Assembly: GCF_002946835.1 (NCBI RefSeq)
Contig: NZ_CP026652.1
Coordinates: 4,898,001 to 4,962,000 of the forward strand
DNA from: Streptomyces dengpaensis
GTDB lineage: Bacteria > Actinomycetota > Actinomycetes > Streptomycetales > Streptomycetaceae
Reading direction: 5' to 3'
DNA length: 64,000 nt
Under the pieces are notes generated by a model. That model was not told the DNA's origin and searched no databases. It saw only the letters and a program-made list of their open reading frames with translations. A program made the position numbers and the translations under genes. This document shows positions 1 through 8,434 of the stretch, in pieces (the first letter of the stretch is position 1; every line of letters begins with the position of its first letter).

Positions 1-467
1 CGGGGCGAGCCGGAGACCGGCGCCGCGTCGTACACGACCCCGGCGAACTTGTCCGCGCCGCTCACCGCGAAGCCGCGGCACAGCTCGCCCTGGTGCGCCC
101 CGAGGACGTTCACACAGAAGGCGCCCGCGCGCGCGATCCGCGGCCAGGTCGTCGACGTACGGCCGACCATGAAGCAGACCAGCGGAGGGTCGAGGGAGAG
201 GGAGGAGAAGGACTGGCAGGCGAAACCCGCGGGGCCCGGGTCGCCGTCGGCGGCCGCTGCGGTGACAACGGTCACGCCGGTCGCGAAGTTCCCCAGGACT
301 CGGCGGAATTCGGCCTGATCGACCGGCGCGCGTTCGTCGTCGCCGACCGCGCGCAGTTCCGGGCGCGGCAACGCCTCCACGGGCCTCGCGGCGGCGGGGA
401 CTCCGGCCGACCTGAGGTAGCGGACCGCGGCGGCGGCCATCCCTGCGTGTCCCATCACGCCACCCAT
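1..467 (-). CDS. Flavin reductase family protein (HsaB-like), C-terminus cut by window edge
   Basis: Partial gene: 155 codons are visible and the 3' end lies outside the window. The flavin-reductase-like fold is recognised from NFATGVTVVTA (about residues 60-70), GFACQSFSSLSLDPPLVCFM (81-100) and the FCVNVL strand (118-122). This is the FMN-binding split barrel typical of reductase partners of two-component flavin monooxygenases, such as HsaB in steroid ring degradation. About 50 residues precede the domain, so the true start could be the downstream ATG at 455 or 440. The ATG at 467 sits only 5 bp from a regulon palindrome (473-487), which suggests a leaderless message or a downstream start. 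The substrate of the partner oxygenase is not visible. Confidence 0.8.
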   Translation of the reverse strand, partial: MGGVMGHAGMAAAAVRYLRSAGVPAAARPVEALPRPELRAVGDDERAPVDQAEFRRVLGNFATGVTVVTAAAADGDPGPAGFACQSFSSLSLDPPLVCFMVGRTSTTWPRIARAGAFCVNVLGAHQGELCRGFAVSGADKFAGVVYDAAPVSGSP

Positions 468-472
468 TGAAG

Positions 473-487
473 CTGATGGGCCGTCAG
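473..487. promoter_or_regulatory. Regulon palindrome, copy 1
   Basis: CTGATGGGCCGTCAG matches the window consensus CTGACGNNNCGTCAG with one mismatch in the left arm. It lies between the flavin reductase gene (minus) and a membrane-protein gene (plus). It ends 5 bp from the reductase ATG. Confidence 0.7.
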
Positions 488-538
488 ATGAGAAGGGGTG
501 TGCAAAGACCGGTGGCGGCCTGCGCATACGCTCCCGGC

Positions 539-1483
539 ATGGGGTGGGGACACATACGCAAGAGGGGCGCGGCGCTCTGGCCGGTGGCCGACATGACCAT
601 GGCCACGGCGGCCGGTGCCGCCCAGCTGCCGGGGGCTTTCATCCTCTGGTGGATCGTGGCGTCCACGGTCAGCGACGACTACAACGCGGGTTACGGCGGC
701 GCCTTCGGCCTGCTCTGCCTCTTCGTCCTCGCCCCGCTGTATCTGCCGGTGCTGGGACTGCTGCACGCCGCCGCGCACACCATGCCGGCCACCGTCCTCG
801 CCCGCCGCGCCCCCGGACCACGCTGGGCCCGCCACCTGCTCGGCACGGCACTCCTCGGCGTGTTCTGGGCGGCGGTGACCGCCCTGCTCTGGGACGGGCC
901 GTTCCTCGCGACCGCCGTGTCCCTCGCGGCCCTCGGCGTCCTGCCCGCGCTCGCCGTGGCCTACGCGCGCAGGCGCGCGCGGGTCACCGGGCAGCCATGG
1001 GGGCTCTTCGGCGCCTGGTGGCGCGCGGCGCTCGCCGTCCCGGTGCTGTGCGTGGCGGCCTTCGGCGGCGGCGCGCTGGCCACGGTCACGGGCCTGATCG
1101 AGGAGTACGAGCCTCCGGTGCTGTCCGCCGCCCGGCTCACCGGCGAGTGGCACGGCGACGACGGGGCGGTGCTGCGGCTGCGCTCCGGCGGGCGGGCCGA
1201 GGTGACCCGGCTGCCGGCCGAGGGCGAGTTCGCATTCGGGGCGGACGAGGTCTACGTCCGGTGCGACGGCTACGGCACGTGGCAGCTCGACCGCGAGGGG
1301 CGCTACGACACGTACACCGGCAAGGGCCCCGAGGAGCGGGACGGTGTCGTCGTACGACTGGACGGCGGATGCCGGCAGGAGACGTACTGGACGATCGGCG
1401 GTACGGAGCACGAGCCGGAGCTGTTCGTGCGATTCGGGGACCCGGACGCGGGGGAGTTGTGGATCCTGGCGAAGGCCTCCTGA
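539..1483 (+). CDS. Polytopic membrane protein with C-terminal soluble domain
   Basis: 314 aa from ATG 539. The frame is open upstream to 467, but that stretch is not protein-like. About five hydrophobic segments lie in residues 30-185, for example LPGAFILWWIVAS and GLLCLFVLAPLYLPVLGLL. They are followed by a soluble domain of about 120 residues beginning LTGEWHGDDGAVLRLRSGG and rich in beta-strand patterns. The tail resembles small lipoprotein/immunity-like domains of Streptomyces membrane proteins, but I cannot name a family. It stands alone and no ribosome site is evident. Function unknown. Confidence 0.7.
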   Translation: MGWGHIRKRGAALWPVADMTMATAAGAAQLPGAFILWWIVASTVSDDYNAGYGGAFGLLCLFVLAPLYLPVLGLLHAAAHTMPATVLARRAPGPRWARHLLGTALLGVFWAAVTALLWDGPFLATAVSLAALGVLPALAVAYARRRARVTGQPWGLFGAWWRAALAVPVLCVAAFGGGALATVTGLIEEYEPPVLSAARLTGEWHGDDGAVLRLRSGGRAEVTRLPAEGEFAFGADEVYVRCDGYGTWQLDREGRYDTYTGKGPEERDGVVVRLDGGCRQETYWTIGGTEHEPELFVRFGDPDAGELWILAKAS

Positions 1484-1489
1484 CCGCCT

Positions 1490-1563
1490 GCCTGCTTACC
1501 TCCCCCTGGAAACCCTGCCTGCTTACCTCCGCCTGGAAACCCTGCCTGCTCACCTCCCCTTGA
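1490..1563. repeat. 27-bp tandem repeat, about 2.7 copies
   Basis: Two near-identical 27-bp units (1490-1516, 1517-1543) and a partial third unit (1544-1563). The third overlaps the last codons and stop of the enoyl-CoA hydratase gene. The array therefore looks like tandem duplication of that gene's 3' end, with the extra copies lying after the stop. Confidence 0.8.
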
Positions 1564-2479
1564 ACACGGGCCCGCGCCGCTCAACGAAGCTCGCCACGCC
1601 CTCCCGGGCATCCCGCGTCGTCATGTTGATCTCCTGCGCGGCGGCCTCGGCGGCGAAGGCGGTGCCGCGGTCGGTGTCGAGGGAGGCGTTGACGAGCTGT
1701 TTGGTGAGGGCGAGGGCGCGGGTCGGTCCGGTGGCGAGGCGTTCGGACCACGTGCGGGCGGTCTTCTCCAGCTCGTCCGGCGGTACGACCCTGTTGACGA
1801 GGCCGATCCGTTCCGCGTCCGCGGCCGTCAGCGCGTCGCCGAAGAACATCAGTTCCTTGGCGCGCTGCGGGCCGATGAGCCGGGGCAGCAGATAGGCCCC
1901 GCCGCCGTCCGGGACGAGGCCGCGCCGCGCGAACACCTCGATGAACTTGGCCGACTCCGCGGCGAGCACGAGATCGCACGCGAACGCGAGGTGCGCACCG
2001 ATCCCGGCCGCCGTGCCGTTGACCGCCGCGATCACCGGTTTCTCGCAGTCGAGGACGGCGGCGATCAGGCGCTGGGCGCCGAGTCGGAGGGTGCGGGAGA
2101 TGTCACCGGCGACCCGCGCTCCGGGTACCGGCTCCCCGGTCAACCGCGCCCCGGGTACCGGCCCCCCGGCCACCGGCTCCCCGCCCGGCGTCCCCCCGCG
2201 CAGGTCCGCGCCCGCGCAGAAACCGCGGCCCGTCGCCGTGATCACGACGGCCCGTACGTCCGGGTCGGCGGACGCCGCCGCGAGCAGCACGATCACGCGT
2301 TCCCGCTGGTCCCAGGTGAGGGCGTTCATCGCCTCGGGTCGGTTGAGGGTGATCCACGAGACGGCATTGTCAGTGGCGTGAAGTATCAATGAGTCGAGGG
2401 ATTTTTCCGGGTGTTCGGGAGATCCGGTGGATTCAGGAGATCCGGGGAATTCAGGGGATTCACGGGGGGAGTCGGGCAT
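1550..2479 (-). CDS. Enoyl-CoA hydratase/isomerase family protein
   Basis: 309 aa. The start at 2479 is chosen because AAAGGAG lies 7 bp upstream; the open frame runs on to 2566. Crotonase fold: oxyanion-hole region GRGFCAGADL, then NGTAAGIGAHLAFACDLVLA and GLVPDGGGAYLLPRLIG. The Asp in VPDGG resembles the PaaG/ECH2 subgroup more than classical two-Glu hydratases, so it could be an isomerase. Two oddities: a Pro/Ser/Glu-rich tail of about 30 residues at the N-terminus, and an inserted duplicated stretch (GEPVAGGPVPGAR then GEPVPGAR) just after the oxyanion loop. It lies 109 bp downstream of the acyl-CoA synthetase and probably shares its operator-controlled transcript. Confidence 0.85.
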   Translation of the reverse strand: MPDSPRESPEFPGSPESTGSPEHPEKSLDSLILHATDNAVSWITLNRPEAMNALTWDQRERVIVLLAAASADPDVRAVVITATGRGFCAGADLRGGTPGGEPVAGGPVPGARLTGEPVPGARVAGDISRTLRLGAQRLIAAVLDCEKPVIAAVNGTAAGIGAHLAFACDLVLAAESAKFIEVFARRGLVPDGGGAYLLPRLIGPQRAKELMFFGDALTAADAERIGLVNRVVPPDELEKTARTWSERLATGPTRALALTKQLVNASLDTDRGTAFAAEAAAQEINMTTRDAREGVASFVERRGPVFKGR

Positions 2480-2588
2480 GGGGGTACTCCTTTTCGTATG
2501 GGGGGTGGTGAACGTCTTGGTGCGGGGGGTGGCGAGCGTCTTCGTACGGAGGGCGGTGAGCGCCATGGTGAGGGGCGGGTGGGACCGC

Positions 2589-4814
2589 TCAGCGGCACAC
2601 CACCAACGCGTCCAAGGCCACCGCCCCCTGCCCCCTGGGCAGCACCATCAGCGGATTGATGTCCAACTCCGCGATGTCGTCCCCGAGTTCGAGCGCCATG
2701 CGCTGCACCCGGAGCACGACTTCGACGAGTGCGTCGACATCGACGGGCGGCCCGCCGCGCACTCCGTCGAGGAGCGCCCGCCCCCGCAGTTCGGCCGGCA
2801 TGGCCCGCGCCTGGTCCTCGCCGAACGGCGGCACGCGTACGGCGGCATCCCGCAGCACCTCGACGAGGACGCCGCCGAGCCCGACCGTCACGGTCGGCCC
2901 GAAGAGCTGGTCGTGCGTGACGCCGACGACCATCTCGACGCCCCGCTCGACCATCTGGCACACGAGCACCCCGTCGAGCGAGATCCCTTCGTAGCGCGCG
3001 ATGTCGGTCAGCTCCCGATAGGCGTCGCGGACCTGGCTGGCGGAGGTCAGCCCGGTCTTCACCAGGCCGAGTTCGGTCTTGTGGGCGATCTGCGCGCCGG
3101 ACGCCTTCATGACCACCGGATAGCCGACCAGGCTCGCCGCCCGTACGGACGCCGCCGCGCTGGTCACCAGCTGCTCGCGCGGCACACGGATCCCGTACGC
3201 GCGCAGCAACTGCTTGGCCGCGTGCTCGCTCAGCTGCCTGCCCGGGCGCATCAAGGGCTGCGCCTTGCGGAAGGAGGGCGAGGGGGTGCGGGGCGCCTCG
3301 TCGAAGGGGGAGCGGTACGCGGAGACGAACCGGTGGTGGTCCAGGTAGGCGCGGACGGCGGTGATGCAGTTGGCGAACGTACGGAAGGTGGCGACCCGCG
3401 ACGACCCGAGCAGTGTCTCGCGGTACGCGGCCTCCGTGCCGACCGGCGACCCCCACACCACGCACACCAGCTTGTCCGTCTGCTCCGCCGCGTCCACCAG
3501 GTCCTGCGCGAGCTTGTCGCTCATCGGCGGGAAGGGGCCGGTGATCGGGCAGATCAGCACGCCGACGGCCGGGTCGGCGAGGATCGCGTCGATGATCTTC
3601 CGGCCGCGCCAGTCGCCGACGGGGTGGCCGCCGTTGTCGACGGGGTTGGCGACGTTCAGGTACTCGGGTATCCACTGGTGCAGTTCGGCCTGCTTGGCGG
3701 AGGTCAGGGTGGGCAGGGTGAGCCCTGCCTCGCTCGCCAGGTCCGCGAAGTGCGCGCCCGTGCCGCCCGAGATCGAATAGACGACGACGCCGTCGGCCCG
3801 CGGGGTGCGGGCGCGGGCCAACAGGGCGGCGGTGTCCTGGAGTTCGTCGAGTCCGTCGACACGGATCACGCCGTACTGCCGCAGCGCCGCGTCCACCACC
3901 TGGTCGGCGCCGGTCAGCTTGCCGGTGTGTGAGGCGGCGGTGCGGGCGCCGGTCTCGGTGCGGCCGACCTTGACGGCGACGACGGGCACTCCGCGGCGTG
4001 CGGCGCGGTCGGCGGCGAGCAGAAAGGAGCGGCCGTCCTTCAGCCCCTCGACGTAACAGGCGATGGCGCCGATCTCGGGCTGCTCGGAGAAGTAGGAGAG
4101 GAAGTCGGCGGTTTCCAGATCGGCCTCGTTGCCGGTGGGCGCCCAGTGGGAGAGCCGCACGCCCAGTTCCTGCATCGCGAACACCGGCCGTCCCTGGTGG
4201 CCGGACTGTGTGATGAGCGCGATGGCGGGACCGTCGAGGTCGTCGCGGAACTTCTCGAAGGCGTTGAGGTTGGTGTTGGGCCCGAGCAGCCGCATCCCGG
4301 AGCGGCGGACGGCGGAGGCGAGCCGGGCCTGTGCGGCGGCGCCCTCGGTTCCGGTCTCGGCGAACCCGGAAGCGAAGACGACCGCGAATTTCACCTTGGC
4401 CTCGGCCAGTTCCTCGATCACGGGAAGGGGGTCGCCGACAAGGAGTACGGCCAGGTCGACCTGCTCGGGCAGGTCCGCGACGGAGGGGAAGCAGGGTATG
4501 CCGAAGACGGACTGACGGGTGGGGTGCACCGGGTGCAGCCGGGCCCCGACCCGCTCGGCCCAGGCGATCAACTGGCGGGTGATGCCGGTGTTCGGCCGTC
4601 CCTCGGCTTCCGAGGCGCCGACGACGGCCACGGACTCAGGGCGGAAGAAGCGGTCCAGATCGGGTACGCCGGCGTACAGCGGACGGCCGCTGACGTCCAG
4701 GTCGTCGACCTCGGCGGGCCGGCCGTGCACGACCGGTGAGGGTTGCTCGCCGCAGGCGATGGCCCGGGCCCGGCGGGAGTCGGTGGTGAGGGTGCCGTGG
4801 GTTGATCCAAGCAT
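2589..4814 (-). CDS. ADP-forming acyl-CoA synthetase (acetate-CoA ligase family)
   Basis: 741 aa. Domain order: CoA-binding Rossmann domain (RFFRPESVAVVGASEAEGRP, from about residue 55), succinyl-CoA-synthetase-like flavodoxin domains in the middle (VVYSISGGTGAHFADLASEAG), and a C-terminal ATP-grasp domain (VVMKASGAQIAHKTELGLVK). Enzymes of this family convert an acid plus CoA and ATP to acyl-CoA, ADP and Pi through a phosphohistidine. In actinobacteria they often sit in catabolic clusters and act on acids other than acetate. Start at 4814 has AGGAG upstream. Two adjacent regulon palindromes lie 35 and 59 bp before the start, so this should be the first gene of an operator-controlled unit with the hydratase. 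Confidence 0.88.
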   Translation of the reverse strand: MLGSTHGTLTTDSRRARAIACGEQPSPVVHGRPAEVDDLDVSGRPLYAGVPDLDRFFRPESVAVVGASEAEGRPNTGITRQLIAWAERVGARLHPVHPTRQSVFGIPCFPSVADLPEQVDLAVLLVGDPLPVIEELAEAKVKFAVVFASGFAETGTEGAAAQARLASAVRRSGMRLLGPNTNLNAFEKFRDDLDGPAIALITQSGHQGRPVFAMQELGVRLSHWAPTGNEADLETADFLSYFSEQPEIGAIACYVEGLKDGRSFLLAADRAARRGVPVVAVKVGRTETGARTAASHTGKLTGADQVVDAALRQYGVIRVDGLDELQDTAALLARARTPRADGVVVYSISGGTGAHFADLASEAGLTLPTLTSAKQAELHQWIPEYLNVANPVDNGGHPVGDWRGRKIIDAILADPAVGVLICPITGPFPPMSDKLAQDLVDAAEQTDKLVCVVWGSPVGTEAAYRETLLGSSRVATFRTFANCITAVRAYLDHHRFVSAYRSPFDEAPRTPSPSFRKAQPLMRPGRQLSEHAAKQLLRAYGIRVPREQLVTSAAASVRAASLVGYPVVMKASGAQIAHKTELGLVKTGLTSASQVRDAYRELTDIARYEGISLDGVLVCQMVERGVEMVVGVTHDQLFGPTVTVGLGGVLVEVLRDAAVRVPPFGEDQARAMPAELRGRALLDGVRGGPPVDVDALVEVVLRVQRMALELGDDIAELDINPLMVLPRGQGAVALDALVVCR

Positions 4815-4849
4815 CGGTCCGCCCGCTCCTGTGTGACAGCCACTGATAA

Positions 4850-4864
4850 CTGACGTAGTGTCAG
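4850..4864. promoter_or_regulatory. Regulon palindrome, copy 2
   Basis: CTGACGTAGTGTCAG, one mismatch in the right arm, 35 bp upstream of the acyl-CoA synthetase start. Confidence 0.75.
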
Positions 4865-4873
4865 ATTACTGAA

Positions 4874-4888
4874 CTGACGTCACGTCAG
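4874..4888. promoter_or_regulatory. Regulon palindrome, copy 3
   Basis: CTGACGTCACGTCAG, perfect arms. Its centre is 24 bp from that of copy 2, so the pair could be bound cooperatively upstream of the acyl-CoA synthetase. Confidence 0.8.
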
Positions 4889-4951
4889 GAACCGTTGTGC
4901 GGGCAAAGTCGTGCGGTTTCTGGCGGGGCGCCTTCTGCCGGGGGGTGGGTC

Positions 4952-5073
4952 GGGGCCGTGCCGTGCCGGTACATCCGCCCGTCGCCGCTGAATCAGACGT
5001 TGGCCTGTAGGGAGACGTTTCCAGATCCGGGCGTAAGCGACGGGCATGTGATGTACCGGCACGGCACGGCCCC
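4952..5073. repeat. Perfect 24-bp inverted repeat with 74-bp spacer
   Basis: The arms at 4952-4975 and 5050-5073 are exact reverse complements. Complementarity resumes inside after a small bulge (GCCCGTCGC against GCGACGGGC), leaving an inner loop of about 50 bases. No open frame or target-site duplication is obvious. It could be a large terminator/hairpin RNA or a miniature mobile-element relic. Confidence 0.8.
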
Positions 5074-5106
5074 TTCCACGCGCTTGCGACTGCGGGTGCA
5101 CCCCCT

Positions 5107-5217
5107 CAGCCCGTCCGGCGTTTGAGGACGAGGCCGTTCAGGCCGACAGCGGGGGTCTGGGGGCGGCAGCCCCCAAGTACGGTGGGGGTCCCCCCGCTCT
5201 GGGGGTACCTCCCAGGC
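5107..5217. repeat. Interspersed GC-rich repeat, copy A
   Basis: About 110 bp beginning CAGCCCGTCCGGCGTTTGAG and ending in a run of G/C hairpins. A second, highly similar copy lies at 16986-17095. This class of repeat is common between Streptomyces genes, usually near 3' ends; here it lies after the flavin monooxygenase gene. Confidence 0.85.
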
Positions 5218-5347
5218 CCTTAAGGCACTGGGGGAGAAGCCGAGAGTGGGGGAGGGTAGGGGCGGCGGGGGCGAATAACGTCGCCGCCTGCGGCGGGCAG
5301 GTGAGGGGCCGTGCGTGGCGGCTGCGGGCCGTGGCGAGGGCGGTGGT

Positions 5348-6550
5348 TCAGCGAGACGTGCCCCGTGCGGAGGCAACCCGCCGAGCGATCGCCTTCGCGA
5401 TCTTCTCGGCATCGAGGGCGAGTTCGCGGAGCATGCCGCTGATGGGGTTGGTGAAGCCGGTGAAGTACAGGCCGGGGGCGTTCTCCGGGGTGCGGGCGCC
5501 GCGCACGACCGGGCGCCCGCGGTCGTCGAGCACGCCGAGGTGTCCGACGATGCCCTCCAGCGCGCGCCGGTAACCCGTGGCGGCGATCACGACGTCCGGG
5601 CCGATGCGGTTCCCGTCGGCGAGGGCGACCTTGCCGTCCTCGAAACCGTCCACCGCGGCCACGATCTCCACCCGGCCCTCGCGGACGGCGTCGATGAGGC
5701 CGACGTCCTGGACGGGGATGGACCCCTCCTCGACGCGGGAGTAGAGCCCGGTGTCGGGACGCGGCAGCCCCTGGGCCGACAGGTCCGGCACGCTCAGCTT
5801 GGCCATCGGCTCGGCGAGGCGGTCGACAAGGCGAACCGGCAGCCGTCGTACGAGAATCCCGGTGAACTGGGCGGCCCAGCCGGCCGTCGAGCGGCGCACG
5901 ATGTGCGGGGCGGTGCGGACGGAGAGCCGTACGCGCTCGGCGCCGCCGTTGATCAGGTCCACGGCGATTTCCGCGCCCGTGTTGCCGACGCCGACGACGA
6001 GGACGTCGCGGCCGGTGTAGGGGGCGGGGTTGCGGTACTCGCCGGCGTGCAGGAAGTCGCCGGTGTATGTGTCGCGCCCCGGCCAGTCGGGCACGTGGGG
6101 CGTGTGGTTGTAGCCGGTGGCGACGACCACCGCACTGCCGGTCAGTTCCCGCCCGCCGGTGGCGTGCAGCAGCCAGCCGTCGCCGTCCGGGGCGGGCTCG
6201 ACGCGCGAGACCTCGACGCCCGTGACGATCTCCAGCTGGTGGTGCTCGGCGTACTTCTCCAGGTAGCGCACCACGTTGTCGCGCGACACCCACCGCCCGA
6301 ACGAGCGCGGTATCGCGAGCCCTGGGAGCGCCGACAGGCGTCGCGTGGTGTGCAGATGCAGCCGGTCGTAGTGACGCCGCCAGGACGCCCCGACGCCCGC
6401 CGACTTCTCGAGCACGACGGCTCGTATGCCCTGCGTGCGCAGCGCACAGGCCGCCGCGAGACCGCCCGGGCCGCCGCCGATCACGTACACGGGGCGGTCT
6501 TCGTGGGACGGCACCGTGCGGGGGGTCGAGGGAGCAGTCGAGTCGGCCAT
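5348..6550 (-). CDS. FAD-dependent NAD(P)-binding monooxygenase/oxidoreductase
   Basis: 400 aa from ATG 6550. FAD-binding GGGPGGLAAACAL is near residue 25, a second Rossmann motif VVGVGNTGAEIAVDL near 175, and the ATGYN and ATGYRR dinucleotide-fold signatures are present. This organisation is that of the YUCCA/CzcO-like flavin monooxygenases. Such enzymes hydroxylate or Baeyer-Villiger-oxidise small organic substrates with NADPH. A clean FxGxWxxxxH fingerprint was not seen, so the reaction is open. It is transcribed divergently from DoxX; the regulon palindrome at 6763-6777 lies 212 bp from its start and nearer to DoxX, so membership of the regulon is uncertain. Confidence 0.8.
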   Translation of the reverse strand: MADSTAPSTPRTVPSHEDRPVYVIGGGPGGLAAACALRTQGIRAVVLEKSAGVGASWRRHYDRLHLHTTRRLSALPGLAIPRSFGRWVSRDNVVRYLEKYAEHHQLEIVTGVEVSRVEPAPDGDGWLLHATGGRELTGSAVVVATGYNHTPHVPDWPGRDTYTGDFLHAGEYRNPAPYTGRDVLVVGVGNTGAEIAVDLINGGAERVRLSVRTAPHIVRRSTAGWAAQFTGILVRRLPVRLVDRLAEPMAKLSVPDLSAQGLPRPDTGLYSRVEEGSIPVQDVGLIDAVREGRVEIVAAVDGFEDGKVALADGNRIGPDVVIAATGYRRALEGIVGHLGVLDDRGRPVVRGARTPENAPGLYFTGFTNPISGMLRELALDAEKIAKAIARRVASARGTSR

Positions 6551-6762
6551 GAGCGCGAGCGTAATCACGTCCCCAGTTGATAGGTCTCGGTCAAGACCGG
6601 AATCGGTTGCGAACTGATCACGGCTGTAGGAGGAGTGGGTGGGGCCGGTGGCGTAGGTCACTTGGTTGTGGTGAGGGCGTGGAGGGGCGCGGTCGCGTAC
6701 GCCTCCCGCGAGGGCGGCGATCGGCCGCGAACCCCTTGCGGGGGTGCTCTCCGTACGCTGAA

Positions 6763-6777
6763 CTGACGTACCGTCAG
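6763..6777. promoter_or_regulatory. Regulon palindrome, copy 4
   Basis: CTGACGTACCGTCAG, perfect arms, 28 bp upstream of the DoxX start codon in the DoxX/monooxygenase divergent region. Confidence 0.8.
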
Positions 6778-6805
6778 ATATCCGCGCGCGGCAGGAGGTT
6801 CGGCC

Positions 6806-7258
6806 ATGGACACGATCTGGCTCGGCGGGGCGGAGTGGCTGGCCGTGCTGCGGATCGGGCTCGGGCTGTGGTGGCTGGAGAGCTGGCGGCACAAGGACAA
6901 GAAGGGCTGGTTCGAGCGCGGGACCGGGATCGCGTGGGCGGCGGACGTCGCGGCCAAGCACCGGTGGCACGCGGTGCGCTCCGGCTTCGACGTGGTGGTC
7001 TCGCCGCGCCCGAGGGTGATGGCGTACGTCGTCGTGTACGCCGAGCTGGCGCTCGGGCTGGGCCTGGTGGCCGGACTGCTGACGCCGGTCGCCCTGGTCG
7101 GAGGGCTTGTCCTGAACGTCCTCTATCTCGTCCTCATGATCCACGACTGGGCCGAGCAGGGGCAGAACTCGATGATGGCGCTGATCTCGGTGGTCGGGCT
7201 GTTCGGGATGTCGTGGCAGACGTGGTCGCTGGACAGCGCGCTGGGACTGTTCCAGTGA
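6806..7258 (+). CDS. DoxX family membrane protein
   Basis: 150 aa with AGGAGG 7 bp before ATG 6806. Hydrophobic segments lie near residues 10-25, 70-90, 92-112 and 125-140, separated by a charged loop (ESWRHKDKKGWFERG). The size and four-segment plan fit the DoxX/TQO small-subunit-like family, whose members are often linked to thiol or quinone chemistry. It leads an operon: its stop overlaps the GTG of the downstream DUF35 gene by 4 bp (GTGA). The palindrome just upstream makes it a probable regulon member. The exact role in the pathway is unknown. Confidence 0.75.
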   Translation: MDTIWLGGAEWLAVLRIGLGLWWLESWRHKDKKGWFERGTGIAWAADVAAKHRWHAVRSGFDVVVSPRPRVMAYVVVYAELALGLGLVAGLLTPVALVGGLVLNVLYLVLMIHDWAEQGQNSMMALISVVGLFGMSWQTWSLDSALGLFQ

Positions 7259-7737
7259 GCGGGGCCGCGCAAAGTGCCGGCGCCGCGGGGTTCGACGTCC
7301 CCGAGGTGGACGCCTTCACCCGCCCCTACTGGGACGCGGCCGCGAAGGGGCTGCTGCTGCTCCGCCACTGCGCCGCCTGCGACCGGGCCCACCACTACCC
7401 CCGGGAGTTCTGCCCGCACTGCTGGAGCGAGGACGTGCGCTGGCGGCCCGCGAGCGGGCGCGCCACGCTCTACACCTGGTCCGTCGTGCACCGCAACGAC
7501 CTGCCGCCGTTCGGGGAGCAGGTGCCGTACGTCGCCGCCGTCGTCGACCTCGCCGAGGGCCCCCGGATGATGACCGAGGTGGTGCAGTACGAGGAGGGAG
7601 CGCTGCGGATCGGGATGGAGCTGCAGGTCGCCTTCCGCGCGGGAGCGCCCGTCTTCCGGCCCCGGCCGCCCCTGTCCTCCGTGCCGGGGCCGGATCCCGA
7701 GCGGCGCGACGGGAGAGGGCGGAGCGGCACGAGGTGA
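7255..7737 (+). CDS. DUF35 OB-fold/zinc-ribbon acyl-CoA-associated protein (ChsH2-like)
   Basis: 160 aa from GTG 7255, overlapping the DoxX stop. N-terminal rubredoxin-like zinc ribbon with two CxxC knuckles (CAAC and CPHC), then an OB-fold (ATLYTWSVVHRND, YVAAVVDLAEGP). DUF35 proteins partner thiolase-like or MaoC-like enzymes, for example ChsH2 with Ltp2 in steroid side-chain cleavage. The likely partner here is the thiolase-like gene at 9624-10802, which is on the other strand but carries the same operator. The last 20 or so residues are Arg/Gly-rich and not conserved-looking. Confidence 0.83.
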   Translation: MSGAAQSAGAAGFDVPEVDAFTRPYWDAAAKGLLLLRHCAACDRAHHYPREFCPHCWSEDVRWRPASGRATLYTWSVVHRNDLPPFGEQVPYVAAVVDLAEGPRMMTEVVQYEEGALRIGMELQVAFRAGAPVFRPRPPLSSVPGPDPERRDGRGRSGTR

Positions 7738-7791
7738 AGGGGTGGGGGCCCCGGGCGTGACCCCCGCGGCCCGACGCGTTTGAATGGCTGG

Positions 7792-8418
7792 ATGGCCGAC
7801 CTCCACGAGCAGTACGCCATCCATCCCTTCCCCGAGCTGCGCGGCCACGGTCTGCGGCTGCGCTCCTGGGACGCGGAGTCCGACGTCGACGTCGCGACGT
7901 GGCTGCGCGGGCTGTCCGACCCTGAGTTCCAGCGCTGGAACACGCCGCTCAAGTTCATCCGGGACATCGACGGCGCCCGCGAGTCGCTCCGTGCGCGGGC
8001 GGAGAGCGCGGAGCGCGGCACCGCGGTCGCCTTCTGCGTCACGGACGCCGACACCGGCACGCCGCTCGGCCACATCGGCGTCAACGACATCGACTACGTC
8101 GCCGGCTGTGCGCGCGTCGGCTACTGGGTCCTCCCCGAGGCCCGCGGCCGCAAGGTCGCCACCCGCGCCCTGCTCCTCGCCGCCCGCTACGCCTTCACCG
8201 ACCTCGCCCTGCACCGCCTGGAGCTCGGCCACGCCGTCGGCCACGACCTGTCCTGCCGCGTCGCCGAACGCTGCGGATTCGCGTACGAGGGGACGCTGCG
8301 GGGCGCGATGTTCGCGGCGGGGCGGCACGACGCGTTCCGGGACGTGCATCTGCACGGCCGCCTGGCAACAGATCCGGAACCGACGGCTCCCGACCTCGCG
8401 GAGGGACGTCTGCGGTGA
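7792..8418 (+). CDS. GNAT family N-acetyltransferase (RimJ/RimL type)
   Basis: 208 aa from ATG 7792. A TTG at 7780 is possible, but no ribosome site decides. RimJ/RimL-like layout: substrate region near the N-terminus (LRGHGLRLRSW), the acetyl-CoA loop RVGYWVLPEARGRKVATRAL (about residues 106-125), and the typical RVAERCGFAYEGTLRG near the end. It should transfer acetyl from acetyl-CoA to an amine, perhaps a protein N-terminus; the substrate cannot be read. No palindrome precedes it, so it is probably independent of the catabolic regulon. Confidence 0.85.
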   Translation: MADLHEQYAIHPFPELRGHGLRLRSWDAESDVDVATWLRGLSDPEFQRWNTPLKFIRDIDGARESLRARAESAERGTAVAFCVTDADTGTPLGHIGVNDIDYVAGCARVGYWVLPEARGRKVATRALLLAARYAFTDLALHRLELGHAVGHDLSCRVAERCGFAYEGTLRGAMFAAGRHDAFRDVHLHGRLATDPEPTAPDLAEGRLR

Positions 8419-8434
8419 GGGCGCTCGACCGGCC

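Larger units (their letters stand above)
4815..5347. other. 533-bp non-coding interval
   Basis: No credible gene. It holds the promoter side of the acyl-CoA synthetase with two palindromes, a long perfect inverted repeat, and one copy of a roughly 110-bp GC-rich interspersed repeat next to the 3' end of the flavin monooxygenase gene. Confidence 0.7.

Noticed and set aside
2427..3932. 501-aa open frame on the plus strand opposite the acyl-CoA synthetase
   Set aside because: No recognisable domain, and the composition is typical of antisense frames in high-GC DNA. The minus strand encodes a complete, well-conserved enzyme.
4952..5073. Inverted repeat as ends of an insertion sequence
   Set aside because: The 74-bp interior cannot encode a transposase and no target duplication is visible. 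Reported as a repeat only.
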